From Kitasatospora gansuensis (GTDB taxonomy: Bacteria > Actinomycetota > Actinomycetes > Streptomycetales > Streptomycetaceae), in assembly GCF_014203705.1 (NCBI RefSeq), contig NZ_JACHJR010000001.1, forward strand, positions 5,642,001 through 5,706,000: DNA of 64,000 nucleotides, in the 5' to 3' direction. The notes beneath the pieces are model-generated. The model saw only the letters and a program-made list of their open reading frames with translations. It did no database searches and was not told the origin of the DNA. Shown piece by piece: positions 18,220-26,319 of this stretch. The first letter of the stretch is position 1, and every line of letters begins with the position of its first letter. The position numbers and the translations under genes were made by a program.

Positions 18220-18935
18220 CCGACCCTCGCCCCGAGTTGCTGCTGAGCCTGACCACCACCCCGACGGCGGAAGTCGCCATCGCCACCCACCACCGGCGCG
18301 GGCGATCCGCCCGCGCCGCCGCCACGGGCCACGCCTACCTGCACACCGGTGTGCTCTCCGCCGCCGTTGTCAACCGCGCGGCCTCCGCCGAAGACGACCG
18401 CCGCTGCGCAACCGAACTCGCTGATGCGGTGGCCCGCTTCGCGGCGGGCTCGGCTGAACCCGACGGGCGACAGCAGGCGGGACCGGATTGCGCCGCCGAG
18501 CGGCCTTGCCTGCGAGGCGTCGCCTGGCGGTGCGTGGTCGTGCTCCCCTCCAGCGGGGTCGAGGTCCACGGCACCGGCTGCCGTGCCTACGGCTGGAGTC
18601 CCGGCAATGGACTGCGCCTGCTGGCCGCTGTCGAAGGAGGGGCCGCCGACCAGTTGGTGATCATCAGCACCAGCCACCACGCCCTGACTCGGGTCGAGGA
18701 GGAGTGGGTGGCCGTGTTCGCCGACGATCCGGGCACCCTCGCCGCGACCCTGGCCACCACCGACACGAACGCGGCGGACACGAGCGTCATCGTCGTGCGC
18801 CGCTCCGCCGCCCACGATGTTGACCAGCAGGGCGGACGCACTCTCCCCGATGGCTTCGGCGTGGGCCCGCTGCTCGTCACCCGCCAGATCACCTACCACG
18901 CGACACCCGACCCCACCGCGCTGGAGCACCGTTGA
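18216..18935 (+). CDS. Hypothetical protein
   Basis: This 239-residue protein has no recognised domain. It has alternating hydrophobic strands (AWRCVVVLPSSGVEVHG, DQLVIISTSHHAL, TSVIVVRRS) suggesting an alpha/beta fold, and five cysteines with no obvious metal-binding spacing. It overlaps both neighbours by 4 bp, so it is part of the operon with the kinases and the beta-lactamase-fold hydrolase. Confidence 0.7.
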   Translation: MTDPRPELLLSLTTTPTAEVAIATHHRRGRSARAAATGHAYLHTGVLSAAVVNRAASAEDDRRCATELADAVARFAAGSAEPDGRQQAGPDCAAERPCLRGVAWRCVVVLPSSGVEVHGTGCRAYGWSPGNGLRLLAAVEGGAADQLVIISTSHHALTRVEEEWVAVFADDPGTLAATLATTDTNAADTSVIVVRRSAAHDVDQQGGRTLPDGFGVGPLLVTRQITYHATPDPTALEHR

Positions 18936-19966
18936 CCCTCACCACCCGTCCCTGGCGCCCCGAGCAGGTCGCCGCCCTGCGCGAGCACCTGGACCTGCTC
19001 ACCGCCGCCGGCACCGTCCCCGGCGGCGTGATCGCCTGCGGAACCGCCAGAGCCGAGCCCACCTTCGTGGCCTCCGGCATCGTCGCCCCGGAGTGCGGCG
19101 ACACCCGGCCCGGCCCCGACACCCGCTATGACCTCGCCTCACTGACGAAGGTGGTGGCGACCTGGGCGCTGGCCGGGCAGGCGCGGGCCGACCGGCGGAT
19201 CACCCTCAGCGCCCCGATCCGCTCCCTGCTGCCGGAAGTGCCGGACGACGCACCCGGTGGTGGGGTGACGGTCGGCCAGATCCTCACCCACACCTCCGGC
19301 CTGCGCCCCGAAACCCGCCTGGACCTCTACCACGGACGGTCCGAACCGCTCGCCCAGCTCATCTGCTCCGAGCCCCTGACCGGCACTCCCGGGAAGGCCC
19401 ACCAGTACATCAACCGGGGGTTCATCCTCCTCGGGCTCGCCCTCGCGCAGCTCCACCACCGCCCGCTGGAGACCCTGGCCGCCGAGCTGTGGACGGCACT
19501 GGGCATGACCGGCACCGCGTACGGGCCGCTCACCCGCACCACGACGGTTGCCCCGACCGTGCAGCGCCTGTCCGGCGCACCGCGCCTGCACGGCACCGTG
19601 CACGACGACGCCGCAGCCCTGCTCGGCGGGGTCGCCGGCCACGCCGGGGTCTTCGGAACCGCCGCCGACCTCGCCACCTTCGCCGACCGACTCCTCGACG
19701 CCGATGGCGAGTTGGGCAACTGGCTGGGCTTCAGCGCCCGCCCCCGGGCCCGGATCGAACCTGGCCTCGGGCGGGGCCTGGCGTGGATCGTCACCGACGA
19801 CGGCAACGCCCTCTACCACCACGGGTTCACCGGCACCAGTCTCTACCTCGCCCCGGCCACCGGCCGCTACCTCGCCCTGTGCACGAACGCCGTCTACCAC
19901 CGCCCCGACAACCGCGCCGCACTCGCCCAACTCCGGGCCCTCGCCCTGAAAGAGATCACCAACTGA
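18932..19966 (+). CDS. Serine hydrolase of the class C beta-lactamase/PBP fold
   Basis: This 344-residue protein shows the active-site S70-L-T-K73 (YDLASLTKVV), Y159-I-N161 (QYINRGF) and a C-terminal HHGFTGTS in the KTG position, the full serine beta-lactamase/esterase set. There is no signal peptide, so it acts in the cytoplasm, which fits an esterase, transacylase or deacylase better than cell-wall work. The TTG start overlaps the preceding stop. In a biosynthetic setting it could remove a protecting group or form an ester or amide. Confidence 0.85.
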   Translation: MTLTTRPWRPEQVAALREHLDLLTAAGTVPGGVIACGTARAEPTFVASGIVAPECGDTRPGPDTRYDLASLTKVVATWALAGQARADRRITLSAPIRSLLPEVPDDAPGGGVTVGQILTHTSGLRPETRLDLYHGRSEPLAQLICSEPLTGTPGKAHQYINRGFILLGLALAQLHHRPLETLAAELWTALGMTGTAYGPLTRTTTVAPTVQRLSGAPRLHGTVHDDAAALLGGVAGHAGVFGTAADLATFADRLLDADGELGNWLGFSARPRARIEPGLGRGLAWIVTDDGNALYHHGFTGTSLYLAPATGRYLALCTNAVYHRPDNRAALAQLRALALKEITN

Positions 19967-19981
19967 ACCCCTGCTGTCAGT

Positions 19982-20257
19982 GTGATCGACATCTACCAAC
20001 GCGCCGATGCGGAAACGGATTTACCCGGATCGAGTGAGCCCGGCCCGGACACGCCGAACACGCCGACACGCCCCTGCCAGGATCAGGGACCCAGCCAGCA
20101 ACCCGCACCTTCCGCAGCCTGCCGTCCGGCACCGCTGCCACCTGAGCACGCCCACCGCCGGATCACCCAGCCGCACCCACCGCGGCTGGGTGGCCCGGCG
20201 ATCCGGCTTGCCCGAAGCCCACCTGCCGCCCAGCCGCCGAACCAGGGAGCAACGTGA
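19982..20257 (+). CDS. Possible small Pro-rich peptide gene with a TTA codon
   Basis: A 91-codon frame starts at a GTG, contains one TTA leucine codon at position 14 (the bldA-dependent codon in Streptomyces), and ends in a GTGA overlap with the ABC transporter start, the same coupling used throughout this locus. Third-position GC is lower than in neighbouring genes and there is no clear ribosome binding site, so it may be only a non-coding spacer. If real, a short peptide directly before an exporter could be a ribosomal precursor or a regulatory coupling frame. Confidence 0.25.
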   Translation: MIDIYQRADAETDLPGSSEPGPDTPNTPTRPCQDQGPSQQPAPSAACRPAPLPPEHAHRRITQPHPPRLGGPAIRLARSPPAAQPPNQGAT

Positions 20258-22212
20258 CCGAGACCCGCCAGAACACCCAGCAGCCAGCCGACACCGGCCT
20301 GGAAGACGAACCGAGCCAGCACGACGAGGAGCTGCGCTACAGCTTCCCCGGCGACAACCGGCGCACCGCCGGATCCTCCATCTCCACCCGCGCCATGGTG
20401 CGCCGACTGCCGCAGCTGCTCCGCCGCGCCCTCGCCCTCGCCTGGCACGCCGACCGCCGTTCCACCCTGCTGCTCTTGCTCGCCCAAGCCGCTTCCGGCG
20501 TGTTCGGCGCGCTTGCCCTGTACGCCACCACCGGAACCCTCGCCGCACTGCTCCGCCCCGGCCCGGTCTCCGGCCACCTCCGGGACGCGGCAGCGCCGTT
20601 GGCCGTCCTGACCGTCTCAGCCGCGCTGCGCTCCGCCCTCGGGATCGCCGTGATGACGCTGTCCGGCCGGGTCGGGCCCCGGGTCAACCGGGACGCCGAC
20701 CTCGCGCTGATCGAGGCGGGCTGCTCCGCCGAACTCGCTGCCTACGACGAACCCGCCTACAACGAACGGTGGGAGTCCGCCGACCGGGGAGCCGCGACCA
20801 CCCCCGACCTGCTGACAGCAGCTCAGGACGTCATCGCCTCCACCGTCTCCCTGATCGCCGCCGCCGGGGTGCTCGCCACCCTGCACCCGGCGCTGCTGCC
20901 GTTCCTGGTGCTCGGCTCGATCCCCGCCGGGCTCGCCGCAGTCCGCTCCGCCCGCATCCACTACCTCGCCACCGTCACCACCAACGAGGAGCGGGCGGCC
21001 CTGCGGATCTACCGCTGGTACCTCATCGACAAGCAGCGCGCCGACCAGGTCCGCTCCGACCAGGTCCTCCCGTTCATGATGGCCAAGTACCGGGCCGCCG
21101 AAGCCCGGATCGTCGCCGTCACCGACAAGGCGGGCACCGACGCCGCCCGCGTCTCCCTCTTCGCCGCACTCGCCACCGGCGCCGGAGCCGCCCTGATGTG
21201 GGGAGCCCTGCTCTACCTCGTCTCCACCGGCCACATCGGCCTCGCCGCCGCTGGCGCTGCCACCTTCGCCCTGCGCACCGCGGCGGGCGGAGTCCAGGGC
21301 ATGGTCGGCAACGGCACCCGGCTCTACCGCATGGGCCTGTTCCTCGACGACTACTTCTCCTTCCTCGACGAAGCCGGCGGCCACCGCATCACCCGCGGCA
21401 CCATCGAGCCCCCGGCACCCAAGCTGATCGAGGTCACCGGCCTGACCTACTCCTACCCCGGCGAGCAGCAGGCCCCGGCGCTGCGCGGCATCGACCTGAC
21501 CCTGCGTCAAGACGAAGTCGTCGCCGTCCTCGGCCAGAACGGCTCCGGCAAGTCCACCCTGCTCAAGCTCCTTTCCGGCATCTACCTTCCGCAGCCGGGC
21601 GGCGGCCAGATCACCTGGGACGGCGTGCCGATCGAAGACCTCGACGCCCAGGCGATGTGGTCCATGGTGGCCCGCGTCCCGCAGGAGTTCGCCCGCTGGC
21701 CCCTCCAGGCCGCCGAGAACGTCCACCTCGGCCACCACGACGGCGACCCCGACCAAGCGGTGAAGGACGCCGCCGGGCTGACCGGCTTCGATGAGGCCGT
21801 CCACCGGCTGCGCTCGGGCTGGCGGACCCTCCTCGCCCAGGGCTGGCAGGGCGGCGCGGAACTGTCCGGTGGCGGCTGGCAGCGCGCTGCCGTCGCCCGA
21901 GCCTTCTACCGCACCCACCGCGAGCCCGGCCTGCTGATCCTCGACGAGCCGACCTCCGACCTCGACCCCCGCGCCGAGCACAAGATCCTCCACGCCCTCC
22001 GCGACCTCGCGAAGGGACGGATCACGTTGTTGGTCACCCACAACCTCGGCAACGCCAAACTCGCCGACCGGATCATCGTCGTCGACCAGGGCCTCATCGT
22101 GCAGGCTGGCACCTGGGACCAGCTCGCCGACCAACCCGACGGCCTGTTCAAGGAACTGCTCGACCTCCAGCAGGACCGGACCGTCCCCGCCCAGCGCACG
22201 AGCACCGAGTAG
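20254..22212 (+). CDS. ABC exporter with fused permease and ATPase
   Basis: The 652 residues comprise a six-helix exporter domain (about 60-375, for example STLLLLLAQAASGVFGALAL and LLPFLVLGSIPAGLAAV) followed by an ATPase (about 385-635): Walker A GQNGSGKST near 427, signature LSGGGWQRAAVAR and Walker B LLILDEPTSDLD, then an H-loop THNLG. It functions as a dimer to export a hydrophobic or peptide-like compound. As the last large gene of the operon it probably exports the pathway product. A strong terminator follows. Confidence 0.92.
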   Translation: MTETRQNTQQPADTGLEDEPSQHDEELRYSFPGDNRRTAGSSISTRAMVRRLPQLLRRALALAWHADRRSTLLLLLAQAASGVFGALALYATTGTLAALLRPGPVSGHLRDAAAPLAVLTVSAALRSALGIAVMTLSGRVGPRVNRDADLALIEAGCSAELAAYDEPAYNERWESADRGAATTPDLLTAAQDVIASTVSLIAAAGVLATLHPALLPFLVLGSIPAGLAAVRSARIHYLATVTTNEERAALRIYRWYLIDKQRADQVRSDQVLPFMMAKYRAAEARIVAVTDKAGTDAARVSLFAALATGAGAALMWGALLYLVSTGHIGLAAAGAATFALRTAAGGVQGMVGNGTRLYRMGLFLDDYFSFLDEAGGHRITRGTIEPPAPKLIEVTGLTYSYPGEQQAPALRGIDLTLRQDEVVAVLGQNGSGKSTLLKLLSGIYLPQPGGGQITWDGVPIEDLDAQAMWSMVARVPQEFARWPLQAAENVHLGHHDGDPDQAVKDAAGLTGFDEAVHRLRSGWRTLLAQGWQGGAELSGGGWQRAAVARAFYRTHREPGLLILDEPTSDLDPRAEHKILHALRDLAKGRITLLVTHNLGNAKLADRIIVVDQGLIVQAGTWDQLADQPDGLFKELLDLQQDRTVPAQRTSTE

Positions 22213-22224
22213 CGGCCCCCCTCC

Positions 22225-22252
22225 GGGGCGGGCACCGGCCGGTGCCCGCCCC
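22225..22252 (+). terminator. Perfect 28-bp palindrome after the ABC exporter
   Basis: GGGGCGGGCACCGG is followed directly by its exact reverse complement, only 12 bp after the stop codon. A loop would open at the CCGGCCGG centre. There is no U-tract, as is usual for actinomycete terminators. Confidence 0.7.
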
Positions 22253-22274
22253 GCCCCATCACGAGGAACAGCGC

Positions 22275-22877
22275 ATGGACTTCACCACATGGCCGCCGAA
22301 GGTCCTGGTGGTCGACACCGAGGGTTCCGGGACGAGCCTGCCCGACCTGGTCGAACTCGCCGCAGTCCCGATCACCGCTGGCACGGTACGGGCTGACGCG
22401 ATCCGTCAGAGCCTGGTCCGACCGCCCAACCCGGTCACGCCGAGAGCCGCAGCCCTGAACGGCCTGACCGACCAGATCCTCGCGCGCGCCCCCGCCTGGG
22501 AGACGATCGCCGAGCAGGTACGCGCGGACTTGGACTGCGCGTGGCTTGTCGCCCACAACGCCTCCGTCGACTACCGGCTCCTTGCCCGGCTGCTTCCCGG
22601 ATGGGAACCCGCCGGGGTGATCTGCACCCTGCGGCTGGCCCGCGCCCTGCGTCCCGATCTTCCACGCCACACCCTCGACGCGCTCCTCGCAGCGATCCCG
22701 GTCCCCCCGGTCGGCGTGACCGGGCTTCGGCACCGAGCCGCCTACGACGCCCACGCCACCGCCCTGCTCCTCCTCGCGCTGGTCGACCCGCTGGACGCCT
22801 GGGCGGACGTGACTGCCATCGGTGTTCCGGCGGCGCTGCGCTCGGTGCAGACCGATCAGCAGAACGGGCTGTGGTGA
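22275..22877 (+). CDS. DEDDh 3'-5' exonuclease (DnaQ-like)
   Basis: This 200-residue exonuclease has the DnaQ/epsilon-type motifs D14-x-E16 (VVDTEGSG), HNASVDYRLL (third Asp) and HRAAYDAHATALLL (catalytic His and last Asp). It lacks polymerase-interaction motifs, so it is a stand-alone nuclease for DNA or RNA ends. The ATG follows ACGAGGAA. It comes after the terminator of the ABC gene and is the last gene before the phage-like DNA. It may belong to the chromosome proper rather than the pathway. Confidence 0.8.
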   Translation: MDFTTWPPKVLVVDTEGSGTSLPDLVELAAVPITAGTVRADAIRQSLVRPPNPVTPRAAALNGLTDQILARAPAWETIAEQVRADLDCAWLVAHNASVDYRLLARLLPGWEPAGVICTLRLARALRPDLPRHTLDALLAAIPVPPVGVTGLRHRAAYDAHATALLLLALVDPLDAWADVTAIGVPAALRSVQTDQQNGLW

Positions 22878-22990
22878 CGGGAACGGCGGCCCGGGTCGCC
22901 CCCGGGACGGCCGCGATCGTGCCCTCGCGGACGGGCGAGCGAGCCGGTCTGACGGGCGGTCGGATCGGGGCGCCTACTGTCCTCATAGGA

Positions 22991-23020
22991 AACTGTCCGA
23001 AACGCCGAGTTCGGACAGTT
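22991..23020. repeat. Perfect 11-bp inverted repeat at the chromosome/phage junction
   Basis: AACTGTCCGAA and TTCGGACAGTT flank the 8-bp centre ACGCCGAG. No T-tract follows, so it is a poor terminator. The position, between the last chromosomal-type gene and the first phage-type genes, makes an operator, a recombination site or a transcription boundary possible. The remainder of 22878-23038 holds nothing else I can name. Confidence 0.6.
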
Positions 23021-23038
23021 CTCCAGGTCGCGGGAAGG

Positions 23039-23281
23039 TCAGGTCAGCGGGTCCGCGTCGGAATCGAGACCGAGGGCGGCCCACCACGGCTGCTCGGGCT
23101 GCTCCTCCCACTCGTGCAACCGGTCGCGGTGGAGGACGGGGCCGGTGCCGTCCACCCGCTCGCGGTGGCCCGGTGGGCGCAGGCAGTGGCCAAGGCCGGG
23201 GCCGGTGCGGGTGTCGGCCGGGCCTTCGTGGCCGCACGCCGGCCACGTGCCGGTGACCGCCGAGTGCTCGCTGCTGCTCAT
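23039..23281 (-). CDS. Small Cys/His protein
   Basis: This 80-residue minus-strand protein contains CGHEGPADTRTGPGLGHCLR followed by PPGHR, giving a C-x-H...H-C...H arrangement that could bind one zinc ion, then an acidic Trp-rich tail (HEWEEQPEQPWWAALG). Small proteins of this kind are common in actinophage genomes. The start has no strong ribosome binding site. It is divergent from the phage structural operon. Confidence 0.55.
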   Translation of the reverse strand: MSSSEHSAVTGTWPACGHEGPADTRTGPGLGHCLRPPGHRERVDGTGPVLHRDRLHEWEEQPEQPWWAALGLDSDADPLT

Positions 23282-23352
23282 GCCGCAGATGCTAGCCCTG
23301 GGCTGCTGCCGTCGGCGGTGGATTTGTCGGCCGTGGTTCCTAGGCTCGGATC

Positions 23353-23799
23353 ATGACCACCCCCACCACCGAACCCGGCTCCGGCACGCCCGTGATCAGC
23401 GGCGTCCTTGCCTTCGTGGAGCGCCTGCTCCTGACCGAGGAGGTCCGGCTCAGCACTCCGGGCCCCCAGATTTTCGACCCGGCCACCGGCCAGTACGTGC
23501 CCGGCCCGGATGTTGTCGCCTACGAGGGGCCCGGACTGCACCGGGCCGCCGGTGGGCCCGGCGTTGTCCTCCGCCTGGAGGGCCAGCCGTACAAGGATGA
23601 CGGTGACGGCCGCTACCTCCTCTTCACCCCGATGGCCGCGCCCGTCGCGGCGGAGGGCAACACGGTGACGATCGTGAAGAGCGGCGATCCGGCTGCTGCC
23701 GGTCGGATCTTCAAGATCCTCGACCCGGGGGAGACGGGCGCCCTGTCGGTCGTCCGGCAGACGTGGATGCGGATCGAGAAGATCGGCGGTGCGGCGTGA
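23353..23799 (+). CDS. Head-tail connector family protein (DUF6093-like), copy 1
   Basis: The 148 residues include PQIFDPATGQYVPGPDVVAY and later GNTVTIVKSGDPAAAGRIFK, the two-part pattern of the small actinophage proteins that lie between the capsid and tail-completion genes (DUF6093-type). It would act at the head-tail interface. It overlaps the next gene by 4 bp (GTGA). No capsid, portal or terminase gene precedes it, which is remarkable. Confidence 0.6.
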   Translation: MTTPTTEPGSGTPVISGVLAFVERLLLTEEVRLSTPGPQIFDPATGQYVPGPDVVAYEGPGLHRAAGGPGVVLRLEGQPYKDDGDGRYLLFTPMAAPVAAEGNTVTIVKSGDPAAAGRIFKILDPGETGALSVVRQTWMRIEKIGGAA

Positions 23800-24227
23800 G
23801 TACCCCTACCGTGCCGGTGGACCTCGAAGCGGTCCGGCAGGTTCTGGAGAGCACCGTGATGGTGGACGAGGTGCGGATCAGCAGGCCGACCGGCATCCCC
23901 GTGCTGGACGTCGTCACCGGGCTGGTGGGGCCCGCGCCGACGACCACCGTGTGGCAGGGCTCAGGTGCCGTTCTCTCCGCGCACGGTCTCGCCGCGGTCG
24001 AGCACCTGGTGGGCGGCCGGTGGCTGGAGGACACCGCCTCCTGGTACGGGCTCGTCACCCCTCTGTCGGCACCGCTCCCGCAGCGCGGCGACCTGGTCAC
24101 CGTCATAACCGCGAAGTCCCCGACTGCCGGCACGGTTGGCCGGACCTGGCAGGCCCTCGACCCGGGCGAGGCCAGCACTGTCGCCGTCGCACGAATCACC
24201 CGGCTGGACGAGGTAGTGATCATCTAG
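23796..24227 (+). CDS. Head-tail connector family protein (DUF6093-like), copy 2
   Basis: The 143 residues are homologous to the preceding protein (VMVDEVRISRPTGIPVLDVV, RGDLVTVITAKSPTAGTVGR, then ALDPGEASTVAVARITR). Tandem copies of this family are not usual in a siphovirus. The C-terminal half is duplicated once more as a broken copy at 24.7-24.9 kb. The GTG start overlaps the first copy's stop. Confidence 0.65.
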   Translation: MSTPTVPVDLEAVRQVLESTVMVDEVRISRPTGIPVLDVVTGLVGPAPTTTVWQGSGAVLSAHGLAAVEHLVGGRWLEDTASWYGLVTPLSAPLPQRGDLVTVITAKSPTAGTVGRTWQALDPGEASTVAVARITRLDEVVII

Positions 24228-24518
24228 CCCTGCCGTGACTGGAAGAGGACGGGGCGCAGGGTGTCGTCATTGAACTGGGACGGCACTCTGCGATTTCGGT
24301 ATTCGACGGATGATCAGAGAGGAACCGGCTGGTGGGCGATGAACCCCACTGGTCCGTGATCTCGTGCGAGGCGTCCATGCCGAATGGCGAGAGGGTCGGA
24401 ACCTCAAGGGAAGCTCAAGATCATCCTCAACTTCCTTGGAAAAACGCTAGGTTCACGGCAGCACAATGGTGGAGGCTGGCGCCGGCCCCGCATCGGATTG
24501 CAACGAATGAGGGGCATC

Positions 24519-24704
24519 ATGGTTCGTACGACGCGCATCAACCCGCAGTGCACCTTCCCCGACGGCCGAACCTGGCTGGCCGTCATCGTCATCGTCGTCG
24601 TCGTTGTGTCCGCCACCCCCTGGGTGGGGGAGGCGGTCGTTACGGCCGCACTCGGTGTCCTGGCGGCGGCGATTCCTGTCGCAGGGCGGCTCAGGGCGGA
24701 GTAG
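24519..24704 (+). CDS. Small single-span membrane protein
   Basis: This 61-residue protein has one long hydrophobic helix (WLAVIVIVVVVVSATPWVG) and a second moderately hydrophobic segment (VVTAALGVLAAAIPVAG). The ATG has GAGGGG upstream. The 290 bp before it are clearly less GC-rich than the rest of the window and hold no gene, so this may be an independently transcribed moron gene inserted between connector copies. Confidence 0.5.
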   Translation: MVRTTRINPQCTFPDGRTWLAVIVIVVVVVSATPWVGEAVVTAALGVLAAAIPVAGRLRAE

Positions 24705-24711
24705 CCCAGCG

Positions 24712-24914
24712 ACAGGCATCTGGAGAGCAGCGCCGCCAGTTGGTATGGGCTCGTCACACCGCTCCCGCAGCGTGGTGGCAGGGTGACCGTGATCGCCGCG
24801 AAGTCCCCGACCGGAGGCACGGTCGGCCGGGCCCGGCAGGCCCTTGATCCGGGCGAAGCCAGCACGGTGGCAGTCGCCCGGATCACCCGGCTCGACGAGG
24901 TCGTCAGTGCCTAG
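24712..24914 (+). pseudogene. Broken third copy of the DUF6093-like connector gene (3' part only)
   Basis: Without a start codon, this stretch encodes ASWYGLVTPLPQRGGRVTVI, then AAKSPTGGTVGRARQALDPG and EASTVAVARITRLDEVV before a TAG. It matches the C-terminal half of the intact copy at 23.8-24.2 kb at nearly every position, with a 9-bp deletion. It ends tail-to-tail with the antisense HNH gene, whose stop overlaps the same CCTAGC sequence. It marks a recombination or insertion event. Confidence 0.75.
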
Positions 24915-25849
24915 CTGGTGTGGAGCGGCAGGGTGAACTCCTGCCGCTCCAAGGGCTCGACGGGCGTCATCAGGTGGCGGAGAACTGGTTCCAGGGGAAT
25001 CCACGGCCCCGGGGTGATCGGGTCCGTCGACTCCAAGAAGGCCGCCGCCCGGATCAGCGTCGGGGGTCGCCCGTGCTGCTCCTGCTGGACAAGGGCGCAG
25101 TGCGCAAGGTGTCGGGCCCCGGGCAGGCTCCACCAGGTTCGGCTGGCCTTCGACAGGACTCGGGCTCCGCCCTGATACCGCACAGTGTCCGGGAGTTGCA
25201 GGGCCATGGGAAACAACTCGTAGGAGTAGGGCGGTAGTTGCTGATCGCTCACTGCGAACTCGATGCCGACAGTGGCGATGGTCGCGCCGGCGAGGCCGCG
25301 ATTGACGACATGAACGCCCAAGTAGCGTTCGCTATCGGCGAGTTCCATCCGGGTGGCGCCTTCGGATTCCAGTCGTGTGGGGATCATGAACTGCCCCTCC
25401 ACAGTGAACCCGCCGAGCAGCTCGACCTCGAAGTCCGGAACCGTCAGGGCCTGGAGCTTCGCCTCGACCTGGCGGGTGATCTCGGCCATCGCGCTGGTCG
25501 ACAAGACCTCCGGGGGGAGGCCAGGCTGCGCGACCTGGCGCCGCTTCCACTCGTCGCACAGCTCGATCGGGTACACCACCTCGCCGCGCTTCGGGTAGTC
25601 GATCATCCGGTGGTGCTTCTGGCAGGCGAGAAGCAGGTTGTCGAAGGAGTCAGTGTCCGTGTAGTCGGGGTCGTGGCGGGGGCCGTCCGGGCTGGCGGAC
25701 CGGATGTGGGCGACGTCGACCGCCTTCGTGGGGTAGCCCTGCTCCCACTCGATGAGCGGCTGGGGGCAGGGGCGGCCGTCCGCGTGGATGAAGGCACAGT
25801 GGGAGGCGCTGCGGAACAGCAGGCCGATTACAGAACGTGTTGGACTCAC
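24911..25849 (-). CDS. HNH nuclease with unknown C-terminal domain
   Basis: This 312-residue protein is encoded against the direction of the phage structural operon. Residues 15-100 form an HNH beta-beta-alpha-metal nuclease: Cys residues around HCAFIHADGRPC, the VAHIR histidine, and DNLLLACQKHHRMID with the Asn and final His. About 125-312 is a beta-rich domain I cannot name (EVELLGGFTVEGQFMIPTRL). The start is probably the GTG just after AAGGA. Orientation, flanking duplicated phage sequence and lack of coupling suggest an inserted moron: a homing-type or defence nuclease. Confidence 0.8.
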   Translation of the reverse strand: MSPTRSVIGLLFRSASHCAFIHADGRPCPQPLIEWEQGYPTKAVDVAHIRSASPDGPRHDPDYTDTDSFDNLLLACQKHHRMIDYPKRGEVVYPIELCDEWKRRQVAQPGLPPEVLSTSAMAEITRQVEAKLQALTVPDFEVELLGGFTVEGQFMIPTRLESEGATRMELADSERYLGVHVVNRGLAGATIATVGIEFAVSDQQLPPYSYELFPMALQLPDTVRYQGGARVLSKASRTWWSLPGARHLAHCALVQQEQHGRPPTLIRAAAFLESTDPITPGPWIPLEPVLRHLMTPVEPLERQEFTLPLHTS

Positions 25850-25911
25850 TCCTTCACGCTACGGGATGGCGCCGACAGCCCACTGTCCGTCGCGACTCCT
25901 AGGCTCGGGAC

Positions 25912-26319
25912 ATGCCCCCCACAACCCCTTCCGAGCTGCGGCATGTCCGCATCCAGGCCACCGGGCCGACCGCCCGCCTCGAAGTCGACGGCCACGACAT
26001 CGCCGACCAGGTCGCCTCCTACCAGCTACAGCACACCGCCGGGCAGCCCCCGGAGCTGCTTCTGCTGCTGCGCCCTACCGCCGACCCGGTGTGGGAGGGC
26101 GCGGCCCGGGTCGTGGTCGGCGCCGACCCCGACCCGGGTCCGGCCGCTGCCGCGTTCCTCGCCGCGCTCGACCCGGCGGAGACCGAGCGTGCCGTCCTCG
26201 ACCGTCACGACCTCCAGGACGGCGGTCCGCACGAGTTCGTCCGGGCGCTGCTCCTCCAGCTCACGGAGTGGGCGTTGGGGAAGCGGCAGCCGGGCGAGCT
26301 GGAGAAGGTGGCGGGCTGA
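25912..26319 (+). CDS. Phage structural-operon protein of unknown function
   Basis: This 135-residue protein begins with a small beta-rich part (HVRIQATGPTARLEVDGHDI) and ends helical. Its place, between connector and gp10-like genes in the tail operon, and its overlap with the next start (TGATG) indicate a virion-assembly or head-tail role. No family could be named from the sequence. Confidence 0.7.
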   Translation: MPPTTPSELRHVRIQATGPTARLEVDGHDIADQVASYQLQHTAGQPPELLLLLRPTADPVWEGAARVVVGADPDPGPAAAAFLAALDPAETERAVLDRHDLQDGGPHEFVRALLLQLTEWALGKRQPGELEKVAG

